A DNA stretch of 53,979 nucleotides from JAQWBS01 sp047975765. GTDB taxonomy: Bacteria; Pseudomonadota; Alphaproteobacteria; RF32; CAG-239. The stretch's first letter is position 1; the number at the start of each line of letters is the position of its first letter. The stretch covers positions 1 through 53,979 of the forward strand of contig JBKEEF010000019.1 of assembly GCA_047975765.1 (NCBI GenBank), written 5' to 3'. The notes below the pieces were generated by a model. That model was given only the letters and a program-made list of their open reading frames with translations. It ran no database searches and was not told where the DNA came from. The position numbers were made by a program, and so were the translations under genes. Positions 16,896-25,896 of this stretch are shown here, one piece after another.

Positions 16896-17930
16896 CTAAG
16901 CAGCTTTGCAAGATTTATAAAAATCTATGTACCAGTCAATTGTTTTAACAATGCCTGTATCAAAGTTTTCATCAGCCTTCCAACCAAGTTCTTGCTCCAA
17001 CTTTGTTGCATCAATTGCATAGCGACGGTCATGTCCCGCACGGTCTTGTACAAATGTAATCAAATCTGTATAAGGTTTGCCGTTGGTACGAGGAGATTTT
17101 TTATCCAAGATTTCGCAAATTGTGTGGACAATTTGGAGGTTATTGCGTTCGTTTCTGCCACCGATATTATAAGTTTCACCACTTTTTCCTTTGTGGAACA
17201 CAAGATCAATTGCTTTGCAGTGATCAAGAACATAGAGCCAGTCACGAATATTTTTACCATCACCATAAATTGGGATGTTTTTCTCATTCAAACAGTTTTG
17301 GATAATTTTTGGAATGAGTTTTTCTGGGTGTTGCTTTGGTCCATAGTTATTGGAACAATTAGATGTTGTCACATTCATTCCATAGGTGTGGTGATATGCT
17401 CTTACCAAAAAGTCTGAGCTTGCTTTTGACGCAGAATATGGAGAGTTTGGTGCATAAGGAGTTATTTCCATAAACAAGCCTTCGTCACCAAGTGTTCCAT
17501 ATACTTCATCAGTAGAAATATGGTGAAAACGTGCGTTTTTATATTCTTCACGAACCTTGAAAGGTGCTTCAAACCAAGTTTTGCGGGCAACATCCAACAA
17601 ATTGAATGTACCCATGATATTGGTTTCGATAAAAGCCTTTGGTCCTGTAATAGAATTGTCAACGTGGCTTTCTGCTGCAAAGTGAACAACACCTTGAATG
17701 TTGTTTTCGGAAAAAAGTTTTTCAATGAGTTTTGTATCGCAAATATCACCTTGAACAAATTTATAGTTACTTTTGCCTGTGCATTCTTTGAGGTTCTCTA
17801 AGTTGCCTGCATAAGTCAATTTATCAAGATTGATAACCTGATATTCAGGATATTTTTCAACGAAATAAGGCACAAAATTTGCTCCGATGAAACCAGCACC
17901 ACCGGTTACGAGAATAGTTTTTTCATTCAT
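16896..17930 (-). CDS. rfbB: dTDP-glucose 4,6-dehydratase
   Basis: Extended short-chain dehydrogenase of 344 residues; makes dTDP-4-keto-6-deoxyglucose, second step to dTDP-L-rhamnose for O-antigen or capsule. NAD-binding GGAGFIGANF at residues 8-17, TDEVYG with the catalytic Thr-Asp-Glu, and YSASKASSDFLV with Tyr and Lys. The start at 17930 (MNEKTILVTGG) is chosen over the in-frame ATG at 17990, which would lie deep inside rfbD; it overlaps the rfbD end by eight bases. Last gene of rfbA-C-D-B. Confidence 0.95.
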   Translation of the reverse strand: MNEKTILVTGGAGFIGANFVPYFVEKYPEYQVINLDKLTYAGNLENLKECTGKSNYKFVQGDICDTKLIEKLFSENNIQGVVHFAAESHVDNSITGPKAFIETNIMGTFNLLDVARKTWFEAPFKVREEYKNARFHHISTDEVYGTLGDEGLFMEITPYAPNSPYSASKASSDFLVRAYHHTYGMNVTTSNCSNNYGPKQHPEKLIPKIIQNCLNEKNIPIYGDGKNIRDWLYVLDHCKAIDLVFHKGKSGETYNIGGRNERNNLQIVHTICEILDKKSPRTNGKPYTDLITFVQDRAGHDRRYAIDATKLEQELGWKADENFDTGIVKTIDWYIDFYKSCKAA

Positions 17931-18756
17931 TTTCAAGCTCCATAATACAATCACTGAGACTATCTGCCCAGTGTGGGATTTCAATTTCAAAATGTTTTTT
18001 AATTTTTGTTTTGTTTAAAACAGAATAGTGTGGGCGAGCTGCTGCCGTTGGGTAGTCTTTGCTTTCAATTGGCAAAACATAGCAGTCTAAATCAGACATT
18101 GCCATAACGGCAATTGCAAAGTCATACCAAGAGCATACACCTTCGTTAGAATAGTGATAAACTTCTTTTGTTCCAGCTGTAACTTGTGGCAAGATATCTA
18201 CAATAGCTTGTGCTAAGTCTTTGGCGTAAGTTGGTGTACCAATTTGATCAAACACGACAGTTAAACTTTCTCTATCTTTACCAAGCTTTCTCATGGTTTT
18301 GACAAAGTTGTTGCCAAATTTGGAATAGAGCCAAGCGGTTCTGAAGATGAGTGCTGTTGATGCTATTTCGAGAACTTTTTGTTCACCAGCAAGTTTTGTT
18401 TTTCCATAAACAGAGTTTGGACAAGTTTTATCTTCTTCTGTATAAGGTAGATAGTTTTTTCCGTCAAATACATAGTCTGTTGATATATGAATGAGCGGAA
18501 TACCTGTTTTTGCTAGGTTTTCTGGACCAGTGATATTGATGAGTTCAGCAAGTTGCCAATCTTTTTCAGCTTTATCAACCGCAGTATAAGCTGCACAATT
18601 GATGATATATGAAAAGCTTTTTCCTTTGAAAAAAGTTTCAACAACTTCTTTGTTGGTGATGTCTAGTTCAGCAACATCGACATATTGTGCTTGGTCTCCC
18701 AAAATTCGGCGAAATTCATTGCCGAGTTGTCCGTTTGCACCTGTAACAAGTATCAT
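17923..18756 (-). CDS. rfbD: dTDP-4-dehydrorhamnose reductase
   Basis: 277 residues; final step giving dTDP-L-rhamnose. NAD(P)-binding TGANGQLG at residues 5-12, HISTDYVFDG, and catalytic YGKTKLAGE (Tyr/Lys). Start overlaps the rfbC stop as ATGA, indicating translational coupling. Confidence 0.95.
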   Translation of the reverse strand: MILVTGANGQLGNEFRRILGDQAQYVDVAELDITNKEVVETFFKGKSFSYIINCAAYTAVDKAEKDWQLAELINITGPENLAKTGIPLIHISTDYVFDGKNYLPYTEEDKTCPNSVYGKTKLAGEQKVLEIASTALIFRTAWLYSKFGNNFVKTMRKLGKDRESLTVVFDQIGTPTYAKDLAQAIVDILPQVTAGTKEVYHYSNEGVCSWYDFAIAVMAMSDLDCYVLPIESKDYPTAAARPHYSVLNKTKIKKHFEIEIPHWADSLSDCIMELENE

Positions 18757-19292
18757 TTTAGTTCCTTTAGTAGTGGAAAGTTTCTGTCTCTTTCATTTGC
18801 ATTGATGTCAGAATCTGAAATTTTCCAGTCAATTCCAAGTTCGGAATCTGCGAAGTTAAGTCCTGCTTCTGCTTCTTTGCAATAGAAATTATCGCATTTA
18901 TAGGCAAAAAGGGCAGTCTTGCTAATAACAGAATAGCCATGTGCAAAACCACGAGGGATAAGCAGTTGGCGATTGTTTTCGCCACTAAGCTCAACGGCAA
19001 CGTGTTTACCATAAGTTGAGGAGTTTGGTCTCAAATCAACAGCAACATCAATCACAGCTCCTTCAATGACACGAACCAATTTTGCTTGTGCATGTTCACC
19101 TTTTTGGAAGTGAAGCCCACGGAGTGTGCCATAAGCTGAAAATGCTTGGTTGTCTTGAACGAACGTATAGTCTAGTCCAGCTTCTTTGAATTTTGCATCA
19201 CTAAAACTTTCAAAGAAATAGCCTCGGTCATCTTTAAAAATACGAGGTTCAATAATGTATACACCTTCAATTTCTGTCTTAATAAACTTCAT
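18753..19292 (-). CDS. rfbC: dTDP-4-dehydrorhamnose 3,5-epimerase
   Basis: 179 residues, cupin-fold epimerase of the rhamnose pathway. Motifs DDRGYFFESF, LRGLHFQKGEHAQAKLVRV with the catalytic His, and IPRGFAHGY. The start at 19292 (MKFIKTEIEG) has GAGGA at proper spacing; the in-frame ATGs farther up lie in rfbA. Overlaps rfbA by 14 bases. Confidence 0.95.
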   Translation of the reverse strand: MKFIKTEIEGVYIIEPRIFKDDRGYFFESFSDAKFKEAGLDYTFVQDNQAFSAYGTLRGLHFQKGEHAQAKLVRVIEGAVIDVAVDLRPNSSTYGKHVAVELSGENNRQLLIPRGFAHGYSVISKTALFAYKCDNFYCKEAEAGLNFADSELGIDWKISDSDINANERDRNFPLLKELK

Positions 19293-20163
19293 GATATTCC
19301 TCATAAACCATTTTGAGGTATGCCTTGTAGTCCACACCATCTTTAAGTTCGTTGATGAGTGCTAGCATTTGTTGATCATTGATAAAGCCTCGGCGGTATG
19401 CGATTTCTTCAATACAAGCAATTTTCAAACCTTGTCTTTTTTCAATGATTTCAATGAAATTAGAAGAATCGAGTAAAGACTGAGGTGTTCCAGCATCAAG
19501 CCAAGCATTGCCTCGACGCATGGTCACAACTTTCAAACGGCCTTCTTTAAGATATTCTTTGTTGAGGTCAGTAATTTCGAGTTCACCACGGGCAGAAGGT
19601 TTGAGGTTTTTAGCTTTCTCAACCACATCAGCTTGGTAGAAATAAAGACCTACAACAGCATAGTTAGATTTTGGTTGTTTTGGTTTCTCTTCAATGGAAA
19701 GAACATTGTTATTTTTATCAAATTCAACAACACCAAAACGTTCAGGGTCAGAAACGTGATGTCCGAATACAACACCACCAGGGTTGTTTTTGACTTCTTC
19801 TCTGAATGTTTTAATTTGTTCACCCATATAGAAGATATTGTCACCCAAAATGAGGCAAACTTCATCATTTCCAACAAAGTCTGCACCTAAGATAAAAGCT
19901 TCTGCAATTCCATTTGGATTGTCTTGAATTTTATATTCAATGTTAAGACCAATTTTTTCTCCGTTTCCAAAAAACTTTTCAATATTTGGAGTGTCTTGAG
20001 GTGTAGAGATAATGAGGATATCCTTGATACCAAACAACATTAAGGTAGAAAGAGGATAATAAATCATTGGTTTGTCGTAAACTGGCAAAAGTTGTTTGCT
20101 AGTTGTTTTTGTCAACGGATAAAGGCGAGAACCACTGCCACCCGCTAAAATAATGCCTTTCAT
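19279..20163 (-). CDS. rfbA: Glucose-1-phosphate thymidylyltransferase
   Basis: 294 residues; makes dTDP-glucose, first step of dTDP-L-rhamnose synthesis. Nucleotide-binding LAGGSGSRLYPLT at residues 6-18, KPMIYYPLSTLML, LILGDNIFY and LDAGTPQSLLD are all typical. First gene of the operon; ATTATA at 20208-20213 gives a minus-strand TATAAT 45 bases upstream, with no clear -35. Confidence 0.96.
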   Translation of the reverse strand: MKGIILAGGSGSRLYPLTKTTSKQLLPVYDKPMIYYPLSTLMLFGIKDILIISTPQDTPNIEKFFGNGEKIGLNIEYKIQDNPNGIAEAFILGADFVGNDEVCLILGDNIFYMGEQIKTFREEVKNNPGGVVFGHHVSDPERFGVVEFDKNNNVLSIEEKPKQPKSNYAVVGLYFYQADVVEKAKNLKPSARGELEITDLNKEYLKEGRLKVVTMRRGNAWLDAGTPQSLLDSSNFIEIIEKRQGLKIACIEEIAYRRGFINDQQMLALINELKDGVDYKAYLKMVYEEYHEVY

Positions 20164-20503
20164 TTTTTATATCTCATGAATGTTAAAACAATGGTTGAAT
20201 TTTAGTGATTATATGTAAAAAAGCAAGGGTAACTTTGCATAATCAACAATAATATTAGTAATATGAAAAAGTGTAGATAAAGTCATTGCTTGTGATAATT
20301 TGAATTTTGTTATTTTATTATTCACCTTCAAGTATTTAAGTTCTGCACATTGCAGTAGGTTTTATAATATTTCTGATTTTTTATGCAAATCTATATATTA
20401 AGGGGAAGTTATACAAGAAAAAATTGACTGAAATGGCTTAAAGTTATTTTTACAAAGTCCAGAGTACATTACTGTTTCTGATTTTATTTTTTTAAAAGAT
20501 TAG
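20164..20503. other. AT-rich intergenic stretch upstream of rfbA
   Basis: About 340 bases without a supportable ORF. Holds the probable rfbA -10 (20208-20213, minus). No strong hairpin, repeat or RNA gene is seen in the rest. Confidence 0.5.
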
Positions 20504-20532
20504 TAGACAAAAATATTTTTTTTGTATATACT
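20504..20532 (+). promoter_or_regulatory. Promoter of the 20562 gene with TAGACA -35
   Basis: TAGACA, a 17-base spacer and TATACT, ending 29 bases before the ATG. TAGACAAA is the recurring intergenic motif. Confidence 0.6.
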
Positions 20533-20561
20533 CTATCTACTTACCAATTATTATATATATT

Positions 20562-20882
20562 ATGAAAACAATTCAAGAAAAGAGAAATGCTACAAAAAGA
20601 TCTCTGAAATTTCTATCCCTTGTTTTAGGTGTAGGTCTATTGTTTCTTTTGTTTTTATGCAAAGTCTATGATTCTGCTGAAACAGCCTATGAACAAGCTG
20701 TTGATACAAATGCTTATACAACAGTTTCTTCTGATGTCTATGAAACTATCCTTCACTTGGATCAAACAGCAAGTAATTCGGCTTTGGCAATCCTATTTGT
20801 TTTAGCAGTTTTATTTGCGTTGGTTATTTACTTTCTTTGTCAAGTTTTTTATTATCTTTATTTAAAATGCAAAAAGACCTAA
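20562..20882 (+). CDS. Small membrane protein, two transmembrane segments
   Basis: 106 residues with transmembrane helices at about 16-35 (FLSLVLGVGLLFLLFLC) and 74-97 (LAILFVLAVLFALVIYFLC) and a 40-residue loop between them, probably periplasmic. Basic N-terminus. Not recognised. Own promoter and terminator. Confidence 0.65.
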   Translation: MKTIQEKRNATKRSLKFLSLVLGVGLLFLLFLCKVYDSAETAYEQAVDTNAYTTVSSDVYETILHLDQTASNSALAILFVLAVLFALVIYFLCQVFYYLYLKCKKT

Positions 20883-20903
20883 AAAAGAAAGAATCTAAAA
20901 CTT

Positions 20904-20939
20904 AAAAAGCCCCAAACATTATTTTGTTTAGGGCTTTTT
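20904..20939. terminator. Bidirectional terminator
   Basis: AAAAAGCCCCAAAC / GTTTAGGGCTTTTT with one mismatch, between convergent genes. Confidence 0.85.
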
Positions 20940-20941
20940 CT

Positions 20942-21874
20942 TTATTTATTGCTGAGATAATGTTCAGCATCCAGCGCTGCTTCACAGCCCATGGCTGCTG
21001 CGATAACAGCTTGTTTATATTTTGGATTCGTGACATCACCTGCTGAAAAAATGCCTTCCACAGAAGTGTGTGTGCCACTGTGTGTATGAATATAGCCTTG
21101 CTCATTGAGTTTGAGTTGTTCCTTAAATAAATCTGTGTTTGGTTGATGACCAATAGCCACAAAAACGCCATCAAGTTTAAGTTCTTTCACTTCCCCACTT
21201 TTGATATTCTTAATTTTAATGCCTGTTACAGAAAGAGGTTTTTCATCTCCGTAAATTTCTTCAACAATACTATCCCATTCCACATTGATTTTGGGATTGT
21301 TTAAAACACGTTCAATCATCACTTTTTCAGCACGAAGTTTATCTCGTCTATGAATGAGTGTTACGGATTTTGCAAAGTGGGTGAGGTGAAGTGCTTCAAC
21401 AATGGCAGTGTTTCCACCACCTAGAACTGCGACATCTTTTCCTCGATAGAAAAAGCCGTCACAGGTTGCACAAGCTGACACCCCAAAACCCCAAAATTTT
21501 TCTTCACCAACAATACCTGCTTTTTTTGCAGAAGCTCCAGTAGCAATGATGATGCTATCAGCTTTATAAGTATGGTTGTCACCTTTGAGTGTGAAAGGTC
21601 TGTTTTGAAAATCAACTTCATTAATATGGTCTGTCAAAAGTTCAACGCCCAGGTTTTGGCTTTGTTGTCTCATCTTATCCATAAGGTCAGTGCCATTTAT
21701 AGGTTCAGGGAAGCCAGGGAAGTTTTCAACATCTGTTGTCGTCGTTAGTTGTCCACCAACTTGCATACCAGAAACAAGAAGAGGATTTATGCCAGAGCGA
21801 ACAGCATAAATTCCAGCTGTATATCCTGCAGGACCAGAGCCGAGAATAAGTAGTTTTGTTTGAAATTCAGACAT
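20942..21874 (-). CDS. trxB: Thioredoxin reductase
   Basis: 310 residues, NADPH-dependent flavoenzyme. FAD site GSGPAGYTAGIYA (residues 12-24), redox disulfide Cys135/Cys138 in SACATCDG, NADPH site GGGNTA, and the late SAGDVTNPKYKQA. Feeds electrons to thioredoxin and probably to the peroxiredoxin encoded 49 bases upstream on the same strand. Confidence 0.96.
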   Translation of the reverse strand: MSEFQTKLLILGSGPAGYTAGIYAVRSGINPLLVSGMQVGGQLTTTTDVENFPGFPEPINGTDLMDKMRQQSQNLGVELLTDHINEVDFQNRPFTLKGDNHTYKADSIIIATGASAKKAGIVGEEKFWGFGVSACATCDGFFYRGKDVAVLGGGNTAIVEALHLTHFAKSVTLIHRRDKLRAEKVMIERVLNNPKINVEWDSIVEEIYGDEKPLSVTGIKIKNIKSGEVKELKLDGVFVAIGHQPNTDLFKEQLKLNEQGYIHTHSGTHTSVEGIFSAGDVTNPKYKQAVIAAAMGCEAALDAEHYLSNK

Positions 21875-21922
21875 TATAAAAGCATTCCTTAGGTTAATAT
21901 ATTTTGAATCGGTTAGACTAAC

Positions 21923-22702
21923 TTAAATCTTTTTATGATTCTTTGCCATATATTCCTTAGTAGCCTGTTGATTCTTTGCAATGCCTCTTTGACCTTTCTT
22001 CCAACCTGTTGGGCAAACTTCATCTGTCAATTCATAGTGTTGATACGCACTGATAATACGGAGAATTTCTTCGGGATTTCTTCCAATTGGTAAATCATTG
22101 ACACTTTGGTGGATGATTTTTCCTTTTTTATCAAGGATTACAGTGCCACGAAGCGCATATCCTTCAGGGCTAAGGAGTCTGAAATTTTGTGAAATTGTGT
22201 GGGTTATATCTGAAACAAGAGGGAATTTGATATTTTCAATGCCACCTTTTTCAACAGGAATAGATTTCCATGTAAGGTGTGAGAATTTCGAATCGACACT
22301 AATTGCTACAATTTTTGTATTGAGTGTTTCAAATTCTTTCATTCTGTTGTTAAAAGCGATGAGTTCTGAAGGGCAAACAAAAGTGAAATTTGCGGGATAG
22401 AAAATGAGAACACCATAAGATTTTTTCAAATATTTCTTTAGGTTAAAATTATCAACTTCTGAATCATCTGGCATAATGGCTTGAGCTGTAAAATCTTGAG
22501 ACATACTTCCTACAAGAGGTGGAATTGGTCCAAAAGGAAAGTTTTCAACAGAAAAAGGATTGTTGTTGAAAGGAGAGGGAGATTGTAGAAGGTTTGGTAG
22601 GCTGTTTTCTTTGGAAGAAAGTTCATATTCTGTTTCTTGACCATTGTATAGGATATCGTCAAAGGGGTTGCTATAGGAGCAATCGTAGTTCTTTTTAGCC
22701 AT
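21923..22702 (-). CDS. 2-Cys peroxiredoxin with unusual N-terminal extension
   Basis: AhpC/Prx1-type peroxidase. Peroxidatic Cys110 in FTFVCPSE and resolving Cys230 in DEVCPTGWKKG, on a standard core from about residue 65. The first 64 residues are an extra low-complexity Asn/Pro/Ser/Glu-rich segment (LLQSPSPFNNNPFSVEN) not found in ordinary AhpC. TGGAGAA precedes the first ATG at ideal spacing, so the extension is probably translated; Met67 (MSQDFTAQA) with AGGA before it is a possible second start. Forms a pair with trxB. Confidence 0.88.
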   Translation of the reverse strand: MAKKNYDCSYSNPFDDILYNGQETEYELSSKENSLPNLLQSPSPFNNNPFSVENFPFGPIPPLVGSMSQDFTAQAIMPDDSEVDNFNLKKYLKKSYGVLIFYPANFTFVCPSELIAFNNRMKEFETLNTKIVAISVDSKFSHLTWKSIPVEKGGIENIKFPLVSDITHTISQNFRLLSPEGYALRGTVILDKKGKIIHQSVNDLPIGRNPEEILRIISAYQHYELTDEVCPTGWKKGQRGIAKNQQATKEYMAKNHKKI

Positions 22703-22844
22703 AGTATTCTCCAGTTTCTAGACACAACACAAAGCCCGCTATCAATTTGAACAAACGGACTTAAATAAAGTAATTGCTTTTTTAAAAAGTTCAAGAGGAT
22801 AGAATAAAATAATATTACAATTAAAAAATAATTATGAGGTAAAT

Positions 22845-22878
22845 AAAAAAGGTCGACTATTTTTCAATAATCGACCTT
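22845..22878 (-). terminator. Terminator of greA
   Basis: Minus-strand stem AAGGTCGATTATT / AATAGTCGACCTT with one mismatch, followed by six T. Confidence 0.85.
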
Positions 22879-22919
22879 GATAGTGTGAGTTGTTTTATAA
22901 ATAAATCTCAGGGGAAAGA

Positions 22920-23393
22920 TTATTTGTACATAACACTCAAAATTTCGAAGGATTTTTTTCCTGCTGGTGCAAAATATTCAATCTCATCACCTTCCTCTTT
23001 ACCAATAAGTGCTTTGGCAAGTGGAGAAGAAATAGAGATTTTATTTTTTTCAATATCAGCCTCATAGTCGCCAACAATTTGATATGAACTTTCAATGTCG
23101 CTGTCCACATCGACAACGGCAACAGTTGCACCAAAACGAACAATTTTTCCTTGAACAGTTGAAGGATCAATGATTTGTGCACGACTGATAACAGCCTCAA
23201 GTTCTTTAATTCTTCCTTCAATGAAACTTTGTTTTTCTTTAGCAGCTGAATATTCTGCATTTTCAGACAAGTCGCCATGAGAGCGTGCTTCATCAATTGC
23301 TGCAATAATATTTGGTCTGTCAACAGATTTAAGTCTTTTTAGTTCTTCTTCCAAAGAAGTAAAGCCGAACTTAGTTAAAGGAAATTTTTCCAT
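22920..23393 (-). CDS. greA: Transcription elongation factor GreA
   Basis: 157 residues, full length. N-terminal coiled coil (DEARSHGDLSENAEYSAAKEKQ, with the two acidic tip residues that stimulate RNA cleavage) and C-terminal FKBP-like domain ending ISSPLAKALIGKEEGDEIEYFAPAG. Rescues backtracked RNA polymerase. An inverted repeat CTGTGA/TCACAG (23438-23464) in the leader may fold in the 5' RNA. Confidence 0.97.
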   Translation of the reverse strand: MEKFPLTKFGFTSLEEELKRLKSVDRPNIIAAIDEARSHGDLSENAEYSAAKEKQSFIEGRIKELEAVISRAQIIDPSTVQGKIVRFGATVAVVDVDSDIESSYQIVGDYEADIEKNKISISSPLAKALIGKEEGDEIEYFAPAGKKSFEILSVMYK

Positions 23394-23582
23394 TTTAACA
23401 CCTCAAAAAATTTTGAATGATTAATAAAAATAGACTGTGACGACTTAACATCTATCACAGCCTTTCTGATTTTTGCATAAAAGTGAGACTATCATATAAT
23501 AAATTATATTTCAACTATTATTTTTTTAGCTTTTTTTCATAAAAATATAGATAAGTTATTCTTTTATATTGCAACTTTTATG

Positions 23583-23626
23583 AGGGAGATATAAAAGTTC
23601 AAGTGATTATGTTTAACTATCTCTCT
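23583..23626 (+). other. Leader hairpin before the DUF4105 gene
   Basis: AGGGAGATA (23583-23591) can pair with TATCTCTCT (23618-23626), followed at once by TTGGAG, the ribosome-binding sequence of the next gene. It may influence translation; not proven. Confidence 0.3.
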
Positions 23627-23637
23627 TTGGAGCCTCA

Positions 23638-25479
23638 ATGAAAAAATATTTTCTGTTGTTTGTTTTCTCTTTTTTTGCATCAAATGAAGCCAATGCTTTG
23701 GCTCCAACGGTTGAAGAATATTCTGAAACTAAGGAATGGCTTGCAATTGTTCACTATCAACCAAAGTTTTTTGGTGGATATCAAGGAACAATCGAATCTG
23801 AACATTTCTATATTAGCAAAGAAGGACGTGATAATCCTCAAGCGGAACTTGAAGAGACGATTAAGATGTTTAAATCTGGTGATGTGTCCAGAATTTGTTA
23901 TTTTCCTGCAAGATTTAAGCTTTTGCAAAAAAATGGCTTCTTAGATGATGTATCTTATTCTCATTGCGAAATGTATGAAGAATTTTATAAAGAGCTTAGC
24001 CCAAGTGGTTTGACAATGCTTTTCACAGATGCATATATGAATAATCCATCTTCTTTGTTTGGACATACTTTGTTTAGAATTGATAGTAAAAATAAAGGAA
24101 CAGATTTGCTTGCACATGGTGTGAACTATGGTGCTTTTGTAGATGAAAACAAGGAAAATCCTATCGTCTATGCTTTTCAAGGCTTAACGGGTGGATATGA
24201 AGGTGGTTTCACGGTTAAACCTTATTATGATATCATCAATGATTATAATAATATTGAAAATAGGGATATTTGGGAATACCAACTTGATTTGAGTGATGAT
24301 GAACTCAATATCTTTGTTGCTCACCTTTGGGAACTTGGACATAGTCGTGCAGGATATGTTTTCCTTTCTCGAAATTGTTCTTATTTGCTTATGGAAGTTT
24401 TAGATGGTGTGAAACCAGAATTGCAATTGGCTTCAGAATTTCCAGGACATACAATTCCATTGGATACAGTCAGAGCAGTTGCGCAAAAAGATGGCTTAAT
24501 CAAAAGCTATGTATATCGTACTTCAAGACAAAATAAAATCAAAAATCAATTCACACAACTTTCTGAGAAACAAAAAGACGTCTTTTTTGATGTTGTAGAG
24601 GAAGAAGAAGTTTCTGAAGTAGATTATCAAGATTTAGATAATTCTGAAAAAGCGAATGTTTTAGAAACAGCTTATCAATATGTTCAATATGAAAAATCTG
24701 TTGATGTGATTGAGAGAGATGAATATCGCAAACGTAGTTTCAGCCTTTTGAAAGCAAAAAATGAATTAGTGGAAAAAAGTCATTTTGAGGATTTGAAAAC
24801 TGAAGAAAATCCATTGGAAGCACACAAGTCACAACGTGCGGCGCTTGGCTTTGGTGTTAGAAATGGCCAAGCTTTCCAAGAAATTATGTATCGTCCAGCA
24901 TATCACTCTTTGACAGACAACAATTATGGTTATCTCAAAGGGGCGGAAATTAATTTCTTGAACGGAAGCATTAGACACTATGATAATCAAAATAAGTATG
25001 TTTTGAATGATTTGGAGTTTTTGGGTTTGAAATCGCTTGCACCAATCAGTTCTTTGTTTAAGCATTATTCATATAATCTGAAAATTTCCTTAGACAGAGT
25101 GATGGACCCTGATAATGAAAAAGAAGGTTATGTTTTTAGCACGAAAACAGGTGTTGGTGCAACTTATGAACTTTGGCAAAATATGTATGTTTTTGCTTTC
25201 GTAAACGGCTATTTCTCTTATGGTGGTATCATTAATCAAAACCAGTATGCTGCAATTGGACCTTCTGCAGGTGCATTTTATGATTTAGGTAGAGTGAGAT
25301 TTTTAGGTGAGGCGGAAAGTTTGTTTGCCACTTCTAAGTTCGCCAATAGATATAGATACAATGCAGAAATTTCTTTAGGTTTGACAACAAATTTGAGTAT
25401 TGCTGCAAACTATCTATATTATGATAATGACGGTCATGATGTTGACGAATCTAAAGTTAGCATTAAGTACCATTTCTAA
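23638..25479 (+). CDS. DUF4105 / Lnb-type envelope protein with C-terminal beta domain
   Basis: 613 residues with a signal peptide (MKKYFLLFVFSFFASNEANA). Residues about 110-280 match DUF4105: NPSSLFGHTLFRID, the HGVNYGAF block, YEGGFTVKPYYDI and SRNCSYLLMEVL with the conserved Asn-Cys. DUF4105 is the N-terminal periplasmic domain of Lnb, a lipoprotein N-acyltransferase described in Bacteroidota; here that activity is only a possibility. The His of GHTLF and the Cys of RNCSY would be the expected active residues. The last ~220 residues are beta-rich and end in Phe, resembling an outer-membrane barrel. First gene of a run with the VOC and queH genes. Confidence 0.75.
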   Translation: MKKYFLLFVFSFFASNEANALAPTVEEYSETKEWLAIVHYQPKFFGGYQGTIESEHFYISKEGRDNPQAELEETIKMFKSGDVSRICYFPARFKLLQKNGFLDDVSYSHCEMYEEFYKELSPSGLTMLFTDAYMNNPSSLFGHTLFRIDSKNKGTDLLAHGVNYGAFVDENKENPIVYAFQGLTGGYEGGFTVKPYYDIINDYNNIENRDIWEYQLDLSDDELNIFVAHLWELGHSRAGYVFLSRNCSYLLMEVLDGVKPELQLASEFPGHTIPLDTVRAVAQKDGLIKSYVYRTSRQNKIKNQFTQLSEKQKDVFFDVVEEEEVSEVDYQDLDNSEKANVLETAYQYVQYEKSVDVIERDEYRKRSFSLLKAKNELVEKSHFEDLKTEENPLEAHKSQRAALGFGVRNGQAFQEIMYRPAYHSLTDNNYGYLKGAEINFLNGSIRHYDNQNKYVLNDLEFLGLKSLAPISSLFKHYSYNLKISLDRVMDPDNEKEGYVFSTKTGVGATYELWQNMYVFAFVNGYFSYGGIINQNQYAAIGPSAGAFYDLGRVRFLGEAESLFATSKFANRYRYNAEISLGLTTNLSIAANYLYYDNDGHDVDESKVSIKYHF

Positions 25480-25500
25480 TAAAAATATAAGGAGTTTGTT

Positions 25501-25881
25501 ATGGAAATCAAAGCAAGATTTGACCATTATAATTTTAACGTTACCAATCTTCAAAAGAGCATTGAGTTTTATGAAAAAGCTTTAGGTTTGAAGATTTCTC
25601 ACGAAAAGGAAGCTGAAGATGGTTCTTTTGTTTTGACTTATCTGAAAGATGAAACAACTTCTTTTCTTTTGGAATTAACATGGCTAAGAGACTGGGATAG
25701 AGCATATAATTTGGGTGATTGTGAGTTTCATCTTTGTATGCGTGTTCCAGGAAATTATGATGAAGTGAGAGCTTTTCATAAAGAAATGGGCTGTGTGGTC
25801 TTTGAAAATGAAGAAATGGGATTATATTTTATAGAAGATCCAGATGGCTATTGGATTGAAATTTTGCCTTTGAACTTTTAA
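25501..25881 (+). CDS. VOC / glyoxalase I family protein
   Basis: 126 residues, two beta-alpha-beta-beta-beta modules. Metal-ligand candidates: His9 in FDHYNFNV, and the Glu of YWIEILPLNF. Closest in style to lactoylglutathione lyase, but substrate cannot be read from sequence. AAGGAG before ATG; 21 bases after the previous gene, 15 before queH. Confidence 0.85.
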   Translation: MEIKARFDHYNFNVTNLQKSIEFYEKALGLKISHEKEAEDGSFVLTYLKDETTSFLLELTWLRDWDRAYNLGDCEFHLCMRVPGNYDEVRAFHKEMGCVVFENEEMGLYFIEDPDGYWIEILPLNF

Positions 25882-25896
25882 TAAATTGGACTCTCT

